Shown here: positions 10,111 to 22,400 of the stretch, one piece after another
Numbering within the stretch: position 1 is the first letter of the stretch
Layout: each line of letters opens with the position of its first letter
From: Heligmosomoides polygyrus polygyrus
Taxonomy: Eukaryota > Nematoda > Chromadorea > Rhabditida > Heligmosomidae
DNA: 64,000 nucleotides
Direction: 5' to 3'
NCBI GenBank assembly: GCA_947396885.1
Contig: OX377203.1
Location: 29,825,253-29,889,252, forward strand
Made by a program: the position numbers and the translations under genes
Notes under the pieces: generated by a model
What the model was told of the DNA's origin: nothing
The model's database searches: none
Seen by the model: the letters and a program-made list of their open reading frames with translations, nothing else

Positions 10111-12197
10111 CGACAAAATAAACTGTCGAATAGGCGGCAGCTGATCCCCGAAACGGTCAATTTCTGCGTGGATCCATTCAACCATGTGTGTATCAATGAA
10201 AGTCATAGCTGAACACAAACGACGAGTTAAGACAAGCGATAAGGGCGTGTATTAATATACAAGACAAGGCACAGTAAAAATAACAACAATAACATCAGGA
10301 TATATCGGGAGAAGGACAATGCCGCATTGAAAACGGCTTCTTTTTTATATTATTTGTTATTTGCGCTGTTATTTAAACGACGATTTCAGGTGAAACTTTT
10401 ATTTCGGTCTAAAATAGTTTCGCGCCACACTTGAGCTCTCTGTAGAGTACGTTTTAGCCGAAAGAGTAGAAGATAAAGGCATAAGAAGCAGGTCGCTGAT
10501 GTATCCTTTCTGGGTATGCCACAAATTCTACCTCGACCTGTTATCGTGGAGACAATTGGAATGGTTATTTGCCTACACAATGGATTGCGGTGGACAATTC
10601 AGCTATATGCCCTTCCAGGACAATGCTAAGACAATGACCTCCTTCCAATTTCTTTGTGATCAAGGTTTTGATCACAAAGAGACTGAAAGCTCCAGTTGCC
10701 AAGGCGGTACCAGAAGCAAAAACTGCTGTCCGGGTTTCACCTATCGTTACAGCCTGCGCCACAACCTACTCTAGCGCCTGCGCTCCCGAAGACAACAGGA
10801 AACAGTAAACAATGGATTCGGTTAATTTTGAGGATCGCTACGCCTAGCTAATCTTGAAGGAAAATGGTAAAAGCTATTGAATGAATTATACCATGTAGAA
10901 GCTTATATAGGGAAAGGGACATACACATATAGGGAAATCACGCGATAGAAATATTTAAAAATGTCCCTGAGTAATCCCACCTTTCTTCTTTTCCGATGTC
11001 TGCGGTGGCGTTGCCAGATGAGCACCAATATCTTGCAAACAGCACTGAAGACGCGTGAGGACCTCCACCAAGTCCGGAATGTTGTCTTGAAGAGCTAGCT
11101 CTCGACACACTCTGCAGCAAACACCACATTGCTTTGAAACCTTGATCTTTGAGGAAGATTACTTCTACTTATTGAACGAAAGCGCTAATCCATGACGAAG
11201 GATGACCTCTCTTAATTCTTAGCTCCTAATCTACTTACTCAAGCGCAGGAAGATCTCAGATGTACGCCTGAGCAACGAAAATGCAAGACCACAACGAGAA
11301 TCTCCACTCTTCAAGTAGTAGAAAAGCATGTTTCGTTTTTGCAAAGTCTTTGAACTTATCGAGTTAGAGGGCTGAAAGTTCACTATGGGATCGCACAGTC
11401 TCACACACAAAACGCAATAGTTCTCAAAACCGATATGCAAAAAGAAGCAAAAACACTGGTTCATATGCACACTGGTGGTCGATTTCTTGGCAAGCAGTAT
11501 TTTTTTCCTTTTTTAGATGTTTGGAAGGTGTTGCCTTGCGATTCCATAGTAAACTACCGGGCCGCTAACCCGGTAGGATCAAGAACCTTGCGAAGTTGGA
11601 ACACACTTTTCTACCAGTTGAAGGATGGAGATTTCCGCAGTAGTATTCATTTTCGCCGTTGAGACATAAGCATGATATGAGAATGTTCGGTTAACTTTTA
11701 GCTTGTACTTTAAGGCGAAATCCTCAAGGACACATGTCGAAAAATATAGAATTTTGAGAAAGCTCTAGCAGGTAACCCTAAACGATTACGACGGAACATA
11801 ACAACAGTACATTTTTAGTATACAGTTCTGTTTTAGTTTATGAGAAACCACCAACCCGAGCAATGAGGACAGCTCATCTGTGTTACCCAGAGCCATAAAC
11901 GCGTCGTCATCCTTCCAGCGACGTTCGTTGTTGAAGAGGCTCGACTTTCCGGAGTCTCCGGTGCCTCGACCTATGAAACAAAACACCGTCTAGCTACACA
12001 AGATACTTTCCTTCTCTTTTAGCAATTACCATGATAGCCAACTTAACTTACAAGCAAAATGCATCATACAAGAAAAGAAGGGAAAAACGAATACCTTGCT
12101 TGAATCCTCTGTCCATTATCGTCGGAGTGATGCTGATGTGACGGACTAGTGGCAGCACTGTAGCTGGATGAAGAAGGCGCAGACATCGTAACGCCAT
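10111..12197 (-). CDS. MMAB: ATP:cob(I)alamin adenosyltransferase, mitochondrial; N-terminal and central exons only
   Basis: Four exons join in phase: 12095-12197, 11856-11970, 10981-11111 and 10111-10208 (447 bases, 149 codons). The first starts with a mitochondrial-type presequence rich in Leu, Arg and His. The second carries the PduO-family ATP-binding signature ([12 protein letters not shown]) and GNTDELSS. The third has [11 protein letters not shown] and the fourth a Trp-Ile-containing helix followed by [11 protein letters not shown], matching the family's QLPPL..FILP. The enzyme converts cob(I)alamin to adenosylcobalamin for methylmalonyl-CoA mutase in the mitochondrial matrix. The usual final third (GG loop, the LH..R....RRAER helix and the NRLSD segment) was not found between 8840 and 10110, so the gene looks incomplete on the side where the retroelement lies. 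It runs in the same direction as SET1, 1.4 kb downstream of it. Confidence 0.8.
10652..10679. repeat. perfect 12-bp-arm hairpin in the third MMAB intron
   Basis: CTTTGTGATCAA at 10652-10663 is followed by GGTT and its exact reverse complement at 10668-10679. The surrounding intron (10209-10980) holds no recognised gene. Confidence 0.7.
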
Positions 12198-13627
12198 ATC
12201 ACAGAAAGAAGCGACACGCCTATCAGTAGCACGATAGGAGCAAATCAATGCTGTTGTTCTTTCAATTACTAGTTTCATGACCTCTATCTTAACTGCCTCA
12301 GATTTCCAACAAGTTATTTCAAAACCTAGGGGCCTTGATCTTGCACAATCAACAGTAATTATCACTTCAGAAACCGTGGTGCTTCGATACTAGACGGTAG
12401 GAGGGTAATAACTAGCCTAGTCAGACTCCTTGGCGATCAGTCACGCTCCCTGCTTCTACATGGCATTGTAGGAGCACTTTGCATTCGCATTTGGCTTATA
12501 CATTAGGCGGATGAGGCGCGCGATAGTCACCCTATGCATGGCGCAGTGTTCTAGTAACTATGCTCACTAGTTACGAGTGGTACTAACAGTCCTGCACGAA
12601 GGAGTGGGGTGCACGGCTGGTCCGAGGATCGGAAATCGCTTCCAAAGACGGCTTCAAACGCTCGTAAGACCATCGCATCCTTCTGACTGCGCTACAGTTC
12701 AAAGCTAGGATAAAGAATGACTACAGGTCTCTGTTAATCACTCCCTTGCCTTGTTTTCTGCCTATCCTGGAGGCAGTTTGTCTGCCCCATAGTCTTGTGG
12801 TAGCCAATCGAAGGACGAGTCAATGTTTGTCCCCCCCCCCCACCCTAGCTTGAACTGATACCATTTCACCGTGTCCGGGATCGAAGATGTTGGCGTTTGC
12901 CAGGCATCATCGGATGCACTCGACAACCTGCACCTCCTATATAGAAGTGATACCGTGCAGTAAAACGAGGAATTGAACTGTTGTGCTCCAGCAGCTGCAT
13001 TCTGTACAATCAATGGCCTTCTCATTTGATAAACATTCATTTGAACAATCTACAAGCCTGATCGAACTACACTGTTAGCTCTCTGAGAGTCACCCGGAAC
13101 AATCGGAAAGTATTATTGTACAAGTGAAGTGGTTACTGTGTATAGCGAAAGGACTTTCGTGAGGTTAGAGCTCGTTGAGGTACAACCTCGGACCGCCATT
13201 CACGAAAAAGGACGCGATGAAAGGACCTCTGAAAATGAAATGAAAGGTTACGCGGTGAGAAAGGGTGTATGTGTGTATGAAACGACGAAGTACAACACTT
13301 TTTCGTGTAAGTAGACTTGAGCAATGAGAACGGAGGTGATCGTTAATGGAACCGACGCTTAGATAACGCTAAAACAACAAGATCTATAGACATGAAAGTT
13401 CGCTAGCGATGATCGAATTGATACAACTCGTACAAAACATGACTGCGGGGAGGAGAATCGTATGATACAGAAAGATGTGGGCGCATTAAAGACATCAAAC
13501 AACGCATCATATATTAAAAAAGTCATAATAGTAATAAATTAATAAAACACCGAGTTGTTAATGGAATAGACATATAATACTAAAACGAAACGCAGACTAA
13601 AGCAGAGGTGCTAGGTGCTGAGGATGA
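12198..13627. other. spacer between SET1 and MMAB
   Basis: No exon with supported splice sites was found. A C-run near 12831 and scattered short open frames are present. The spacing is larger than typical C. elegans operon gaps, so co-transcription of SET1 and MMAB is possible but not shown. Confidence 0.35.
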
Positions 13628-16490
13628 TCAGTTGAGGGTGCCGCGGCAATTCGGCGCACCACATAAACAGTCCACTTTGTCCTCTTCAATGGGGAACTTG
13701 TAGTCGTACGTGATCTCGTCGCCTTTGTTGATCAGCGTCTTGCTGTATATCACAATACGCTTATCGCCGTCCACAGTAACCACCTTAACAGAAGCGCTTT
13801 AATTCTCCAGTGAAAAGTGCGGTTCCAGCTGAAGAAAGAGGTCAACTCCAGCTGCCACGTTTAAGGGTGTCCCAGTGGACAACCGCGATTCCTAATTTGA
13901 ATGTGTGGAATTCAGAGCCGGTATGGTCAAACCCCCAAAGCTTACCAAAACTGAAGGAGGCGAATGCCTAAACAATCTTCAAGAAATTGTACAGGCTCCG
14001 AAATCAGGGCCAACACAAGATCATCGCCGTACAAATAGGAACGATGCTTGGAGTATTACAATACATGCAAGTAAGAAAAGTTATCTCGAGACTGCAACTG
14101 ACGAACTTCTGACTTATGAAGATAATTACGCGCATCGGCCACATCATACGCTTCGCCGATCCACTATACGCACGCATTCACGCAAGATTCACGCACAAGC
14201 GTCATCAAAGTATCAGAAGCTGCGAGGAGGCCCATTGGCCAAACATTGAAAGCCCTGAACAGTATTCTCCATGTTCCAGAAGCCCTGAACACTGCTGTGC
14301 CGCTGTCCAAGGCCTTTGTGTACAGAAATCTGTTTCTGTGGCACGGCACGGGGCCAACGATGACGTGACAGCAACAGCTTTGACTACTGGTGAACTCTTT
14401 GACAGCATAATACGTTGGAGCAACGCCCAGTATATTAGGTGGTGAAGGAGCTCACGAGTGGCCGAACATGACCAGTGACTTCAGAGAGGAGTTTGAAGGC
14501 ACTCACGCCTTGGCCGCCTATAAAAGCCGTGGCGGTCTTCATTCTCGGTAAACCCCTCATTCTGGGTCAGTATTCCAAACCTACGCAGAGAAAAATCAGC
14601 TGAGGATCTCTGAATGATAGATCCGAAGTCCTTTGAGAGGGAAAAACTACGGAGATTACCCTAACACGCGATGGGAACGAATGACAGACGATGATAGTCG
14701 ACCCCAAAGCAAATTAGCGACCAAAGCGAGAGACGGCGCAAGTTCAGAGAAATTTTCCAGGAAAATCGACACTCCGCGCATCCTCTTGAGTTACTTGCAC
14801 GCTACTTCAAAGGCTCGACGGTGTCTACACCACTCGAACATATCGGACGGAAGTACAATAATGAGTGAAGAAATCACCGCCAGCGCCAACTTCGGTAAGA
14901 ATGTCATGAACGTTCACCTTGAGGGTGAATCGAACTGGAGGAAACTAGCAACAAGAACTGCCAACTGAAGCTTAGGGGCTCATTTCCTGAGAAGAGTGCT
15001 TGTAAATAATTAGACTGATACCCCGGTTGACGGTAACCTAAACGTATTACAACAAAAAGAAAAGAAACTCTAGACATGCAGTTATCCTAGTTATTCCGAA
15101 AACTAAAGAAATAATGGATAAAATCACAAACTTTTGCGTAACAATTCGGCTGGCACGAGTGGTTTATAAACCGAGCGAAGTTCCCCATCCGAGTGGCATC
15201 GATTACCTGTAATATAAACAGCTATTGCTGTCACACAAATGCAGTGGCGTTGAAAAATCAACAATTGCTCAGAGAGACGGTTTATATTGTAGCTGATATT
15301 CCACTAGATTAATGAACAGATAAAGAATTCCCAGCACTTATCTTTTCTGGCAATGTCAGTACTGGGGTAAAATCCCTCCCAACCAAAAATGACACCACGG
15401 AGATAAGTTTCTCAGACATAGTGACAAGCATTTCGGGTGAGCCTTTTCCTTCGCAATTATCGGTCTAACGTTCCGCGACAAGGGTGCGCGGTGGCACAAA
15501 CGGAGGAGATGCCGACTGCCGTCTGCACCAGGACTGAGGTTCTTCATTTGGATTTCCCGCCCAGGCCACTCATGCCCTCTATGCCTCGGAGGGCCGGCAG
15601 ATTGCTACCAGACGTGTCTGGGAAAGATAAAATATTAACACTCCCACCCGTTAACCACCAAAAACCACAATATGGGCCAAATATGCATTCAAATTGCCTT
15701 CACGATATACGACACACTCCAATGTCCATGTTCGACGTTCTTGAAACCTGGGCATTTTGCAACACGTTTCAATCTTCTTTGTATGCCAGGTTTGGTATAA
15801 ATTTCTTTTTTTGTGACCTACGTTTCGATAAACTCGCTTACACCCTTGTTGCTCCTGCAATGTATACCTAATTCGGCATGCAAAAAAGATTAGAACACAC
15901 TCTAATTCTTCGTCTAAATCGCCGTCATTGGAGCCTTAAGTGGTGCAAAACTCTTCTAAGGCCAAAATGGAAGGCCCACCTAAAAACCTCTTTGGCTGAA
16001 GTCACCAACACAATGATCAGTTCTTTTATAAATAAAAAATATCCTTGCCGAAAAGCCGGATATTATTATGAGAATGTTACATGTGAAAACTACATATAGT
16101 TACTTAGCGGTTAGGGTTACGTACCGTAGTATCGTCAATACGGAACAGGTAGCTGCTACCAATTCCTCGCCGCTCGTAGGCCTTTTCACGCACGTCCGCC
16201 ACTGTGTTACGCACCTGTGCAGATAAGATCATATGGCAACAATCGATTCTAATGAACTCGGAAACCTTCAGAAAACCAATGATTTCTCCAGTCTCGAACA
16301 AAATCGCTCTCGATGAAAAGTGAAGAAAAGCTGATAAAATGGCTGTCACTTTAGTTACCCAGCCCCTGTAAGCACCAACCTTTTGCCCGACGTATTCGAC
16401 TATCATGTCGTCGGGGGCGATGGGCTCCATTGCATACAGTCCCCATCCATGGATTCGCGACCGAGCAAACTTTATCATCTTTTTGCGATA
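13628..16490 (-). other. SET and post-SET module of the SET1 gene
   Basis: Four exons. 16380-16490 encodes the SET start ([25 protein letters not shown]). 16125-16214 encodes [17 protein letters not shown]. 15132-15206 encodes the cofactor and catalytic core [17 protein letters not shown]. 13628-13783 encodes [19 protein letters not shown] and the post-SET cysteines ending CRGTLN. All residues expected for an active SET1-family enzyme are present. The gap between the last two exons (13784-15131) carries no supported gene. Confidence 0.95.
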
Positions 16491-19400
16491 CTGAAAACGA
16501 ATACTGTGAAGAGTCCAAAGCAGTGAGGAGCTATGGAAACTGTCACCTTCAGCTGGTTGACTTTGAAGAAGTCAGTGTTCGTATCTCCCATTGTTGTCAG
16601 CAACCGACGATGCATCGATCGCGATTCCTTCGTGAGCACAAGATTGTGTCGCACAGCAGCCTCATCCTGGAAGCCACTTTCATTGGCAAACATCACTTTC
16701 CGAAACTATCTTACTGCAAGTTGATCGGATAGGAGCTCGCGCCGAAGACGCTTACAGCATGAAGTACCATGGAAGTGTTGAGCAATGTGCATATGACCAC
16801 CTATTCCCAATAAAGCAGCACACCTACAATTTGGGTGGCCGGGGTTGCTATTTAAGCTGATAGCCGTCCGTGTTTTTAACATGCTCCCTGGTTCAGCAAA
16901 GGTAAATATCAAAACCCCGTGGGTATTGAGCAGGACGCCAGACGTAGTTTCCACAGGAATCCTTCGGTGAACTTTCTTTTTAGTTGTGTCGCGAACACTT
17001 AGTTTTTGATGAAGAGAACCATTCCCTTAATTCCATTCACTGTTAGTACTTAGAAAGCCGATGCCTCATTCAATTTTGTTTCCAAATAGTACCTAATCAT
17101 CGTTACGGAAATACCAGCGTTTCGCCCCAAGTCCTCTACATTCTCGGCTAGGGGCGAAGGGGTGTGTCAAGCGCTTGCCTGCTTTGTGGAGTGGCAGAAA
17201 ATTATACAAATTGCTCGACACCATTACTGTAGGCCCCAAAAAGTTTTCGTGGAACAACAAAGAGGATTTATTGGAGGATTTCGTCAACTTCCTCTATCGT
17301 TCACTAGCACCATCACCTCAGTCTCAGACTGCGATTTCCACTCAAAGTTACGATGGTAACAAAAAAATCGGGTTGTTTTCTACGTGCTTTATTTTCATAC
17401 TAGTGCCTTCCTAGGTATTTTGTAGTGGTTCTGGCTCTAGTCGATCGGGCAGCCTAGAAGAGGGCCACGGGAGGAGCTGTATTGTCTAAGGCAATCAGTA
17501 TACTCCCGAGGTTCGTCGGCGACGGGTGGCGGCGACAGCGTTCGGCGGGTGCTGCGCAGTCCGTAGCTACCAGCAACACTGTCGCCTCGACTAAAGGCTA
17601 ATGTTCAGCTAGAAAGGAACGTGAGCAATCCAAAGCAAGCGCCGCCTAATCTGCCAGACTAATCAAACTTGGCACAGAGCTTGAAACTACCCTGCTCAAA
17701 CATCTGAGGCAGCCAAACTTCCAAGAGGCCTCCCTACTACTTCAGTCTGTTCAAACGCATACCCTCTCGCTGATCACTGTCTTGTCACGCTGCTCATCCT
17801 CCGGCCTTCTGATGAGTCGTCGCTTCTCCTTCATAGACATTTTGAAATACCCGCGTGTCCTCGCGCAACCGTCCTGGATTGGCAGAATGCCATCCAGCTC
17901 ACTGTCCGCAAAGTATTGGTCGAGGCGTCCTTTCTTGACCGGCTTCTCCTTCAAGCAAAAATTATACTCGTTACTGAAGGGCCGCTTGGCGTATTTCACA
18001 AATGAGGGTATGATGTTGGTGCAATATCTTTGCAATAACGAAGAACGAACGTAAATGAAAACCAACCAGAAGATTGGGCTTATCCGCCCATGACCAGAAA
18101 TTGAAGCGGAGTGCTTTCCCCCACGGCGGCAATGTGGCATTTTCGCCAGACGGCTGTAGTTGCATCCACGCTTGTTTCAGATAATCCTGATCTTCTGGGT
18201 CGAAGCAGCACTTGAACAAATTAGAATTGAATTTTTTCTTCAAGAACATGGGTAGTAGCCAAACGAAACGATAAACTGACATCCCAATGTCCAATGTGTT
18301 TTATGTTGTCCTCGTGAGACCAGGGAGGGTAGACACTAGAAAAGCAGAAGCTGTCAGAAGGATGTTTAGTTGCGGTCAAAACTTTAAAAAGTAGCATACA
18401 CCTATTCGCTTAAGGAGAATACAGGTCCGAATCGGAAGAAAATAAATGGCCATAACCAACATTTTAGGCCTCGGTGGTGATGCACGCACTTCGGCGGTCG
18501 GAAACAGTCCAAGCAGCTCTCTATCTTGCTTGCTGAGTCGTCCTTTCTTCAGTGGTGTCGGTGGCTTTATCACCTGAATAGAAATAAAGTGAGATTTACA
18601 CAGCAAGCACACAAAATTGTCGAGCAGCTTCCATCCAGAATGTAAGAAAGCACCTGTTTCGGCGCCAGCGGCTTCTCTTCCTAAAATGGATAAGACCATA
18701 ACTGGAGGAAGTTATAAAATAAAAAGAAACGGGCGAAACAAAACCGAACACCAACCTCGGCTTTCACAAGATCTCCGGTCTTCCTCACTTGCTCTTCGCC
18801 TTCAGGTGGGAGCTTGAAGTAGCAATGCTCGGTGAGATTAACATGGTACGAAGAACCGGAAAGAGATTCGCACCAGTCCATCGAAGAGCTTGAGATCTGA
18901 GCACTAACATTATAGCCAAGCGAAGCGACAAGCGCTATAATTGCTGCTCACAATTTTAGTCCACAGTGGTATCTCCACTTCCTCCTTCTTTGGAGGTTCA
19001 GGAGTCGGGATGCGAGGTTCATCCGTGACAGTTGATACATCGCGATCATCGTGGTCTTCGGCTTCACTCGCCGGAGAACTTTCTGACGACGCAATACTGG
19101 ATGCAGTTGAGGCGGAGGTCGAGCTAACGGATAGCGCATCCTCACGTACTGAATACAAAACTGGATTGCGCAGAACCGCTCCATCCAAACAATGAATTTA
19201 CTGCTCAAGGCAAAAATCTTAAAGGAGCCTATTTACCACGAGTCGCACCAGACGCTGACGATTTGCTTCGATTCGCTTCTGCTTCACTAGATGAAATCTC
19301 ACTTGAGGATTCCGATCTGAAGAAGCATAAGATAAACGGTTTTCCAGTGATTGCTTCTAACAGTTACGTACCCAGACACCGATGGAGAACGATAGTGGCG

Positions 19401-22400
19401 GCCTTGCTTCTTCCGTAAAACAATCTCCTCGGAGGAGTCAGATCTTCGACTGCACGAGCTGCTGAAATAGCTGCACTCAAAGGTCAGTGGCTAATTTACT
19501 TCTGAAACCTACCTTTTCTGTGCAGCGTCGGAGTCATCGGACTCGGATTCGGCGTCACGCTTTCGGGCGACAGGACTTCGAGACGATTCGGAATCAGGAG
19601 AGGGTGGACGAACTTTCTGAAGAAAAAATACTTCAAGAAAATTTAAGACTTATCTGTGGTAACCAGGACGCAAAAGATACCTAGATGCCCCTAGAATTTT
19701 AGCGCTGCATAAAAAAGTAATGCATAGGCATATCTTTGAGTAATCTATTCACAACTGCAAGTTGTCATAGAGAAAAACTCAAACAATTTAACTATCCCAT
19801 CGGACAAGCAATTGAAAAAACCTTCGCAGCCACTTCTCAAATAGTGCAAAATCTTGGCCTTTTACGTTTCTTCCTTAAGCTATAAAACTAAATTTCAATC
19901 GAACTCTATTTTTAAAGCTCCATGAATCAACTGGAAGAATTCCAAAACGACGGTTTAGCGGGCCGTGTTTACTGTTAGGGCTGGACTGCAAACTCGAAGA
20001 GTCATAGCTTACCCTTTTAAAACTCGGCAATTTTGGCATATTGATCGTGAACGGAAAACTGCCGAGTTTCTCCGGAGTAGTGTTAAGACTCTGTAAATAT
20101 AATACACCTATCAGAAATGTTATCTTTTACGCTGAATAAGCTGAACTCACTGCACTCACAGCACCAAGTGGACTACACAGTTGAGAAACGTCGCTGGGCT
20201 TCTCAGTTGTAACGATCTCAGCCTGTGCACGCAGCGCCTGCTGAGCCTGGAAAACACGCAGTAAGAAAGAGAAGAAAGAAACTGAGGAGCCATCTTGGAA
20301 GGGACTCTAGAACGGAGAACCACTTGCCTCATTCCGCTTCTGTTCCTCCAGTTCATGCCGAATCTCAGCCAGCACTTCCTCGAGTATTTCAAAGCTGACA
20401 CCTTCAATCCGCTTGTAGAAGTCCTTCGTGATAACATCTACAATTTCCTCGCCAATGACCTTCTCGGTGGCTTCGCGCACCGCCTTCACGTTCCTCATAA
20501 ATCGACTCTGCAGTTGCATTACAATAGGAAAGAGTAATATATCGGTGTAATTCAGCTTATAAATATTTGGAATGCGCCACAAATTGTGCAGATAACCACC
20601 ATGAACAGACAATGCCCTACCTTCGCGGTCAACCCTAAAAGGGCCGTCCCCGGACTAGTTCCTACTACCCACTGCAGTCAGACGCATGAGAGGACTTCGA
20701 AAATCAACGCAACCAATTTGTACACATACTAATAGCGCCTCCCGACCTACACGAAAGGCACCATTTATCGTTAAAGACACGTAGGTATAGGACGCCTTAT
20801 TTAGCTATCATTACAGTAACATGCATGGATTTTGGGACACGAAAACAACCTGCTTTCGAAACTTTCCGCGTGAAAATATTGTAGAGCCTGATCATTTTAG
20901 CACTTAACCCAAGGTACTATTAGCAAATCTCCCAATCGTCTCTAATCCTTCAGCAACAAAAATCGCACCATTTTCTTATCGGAAGCACCACGATGCTTCC
21001 TCCTCCGCTTCTTTCTAATACTTGATCTCGACAGCCTATTCTCGGATAAGCACGGTGAGGGTGAGGCGTCTGGCGGCGACATTGAAGATCCAACATCTAC
21101 GTCCATATCGTCCACGTCATCAGAAGCCGCTTCGTTCGATCTACTTAAAAGAAAACGACACACTTACGACCGACTCGCGATGAAAAAATCTGTTCAATTC
21201 GAACTCACTGATGTTTCGCTGAAGTACTTGGTTCGGGTTGTGCTTTACTGGGTGAAGCGAGATGAGATTCACCACCGAATATGCTCGCAACTCGATCGGC
21301 AAGAGTCGGCTGTGGTGGTGCAGAAGACTTGGAGAGCGGAGCAGTGGAAGATTTGGCAGGAGGAGGAGCGGAGTCTTCAACAAAGCGCAGAGACACTTTC
21401 GGAAACGCTCGCTGAAAACTTAGTATTACAACGAATTCTCAGAATCTGGGCCAATAATAGTGAGGCTCGCCTTCGGAAATGCCGGAGGAGGAGGCTGGCC
21501 AATAGAGAAATTTGGAGGAGGCAGAAGAGGATTGAATGGGGGTCCACCGACGAGGGAAGGGTTCATCTAAACAAGGGCATAATGGATCTGTAATCAGTGC
21601 AAAATAGACATGCAGCGTATTTGGGACAAACATACCGGGGGAAGTGGAAATGGAGGAGGTAGATGTGTTGGCATGAGAGGCAGTGTACCCGGAGGAGGTG
21701 GGGGAAGCCCCATATGCGGTGGCGGGAGCAGCGAAGGCTGCACTGGTCCAGGAGGAGGCAATGAGTGATTGGCCGCACGGGGCGGGCTCACAAACATGGA
21801 CGGAGGCGGGGGTGGTGGTAGAACCATGGCTGCAGGAGCTTGAGTAGTCGAATCAGCGAGCGAAGTTGATGCCGTCAGTTTCTCGTTTTTCTAGAACCAG
21901 GGAATGTAGCATTACTACAGAAGCCCAAACAAAAACGTGAGAGACAACAAAGCTATACCTTCTCCTTTTTCTGAATGCGATCTCCTTCGGAATCGGTTGA
22001 ACTGCTGCTCCATCGATGGACCTCTTTCTTTTCCCTTTCGCCACCTGGTGCAGCCGTCCTTAAATAGAGAATTCGTCTAGCTGCCATTTCAGATAGTGAC
22101 CGAACCACTTTCGCTGTGAAATATGAGGTAAAACAATACGTTGAGGATGTTAATAGGAAGAACAATAATGCGCTAACAAGCGGCACAACGGACACTATGA
22201 CATGACTAACTATGCGCTATTGGTTCGACGTTTTCCATGTTATATTTCTACAGAGTGTTTGTGTGACTACTGACTTTCCATAATCATCCCAACTAACCTC
22301 TTCTCGCTTTCCCCATCGACGTTGTCACCTTCGTGTTGCTCTGCCGACTCGTCGCTGCTTACCAACTGAAGGCCCGCCGTCTGATTAAATTTTCCAAATC

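Noticed and set aside
13905..14445. Plus-strand frames of 109-114 codons in the last SET1 intron
   Set aside because: No domain, splice context or codon bias; a brief resemblance to an RTE C-terminus (GHIIRFADP) was too short.
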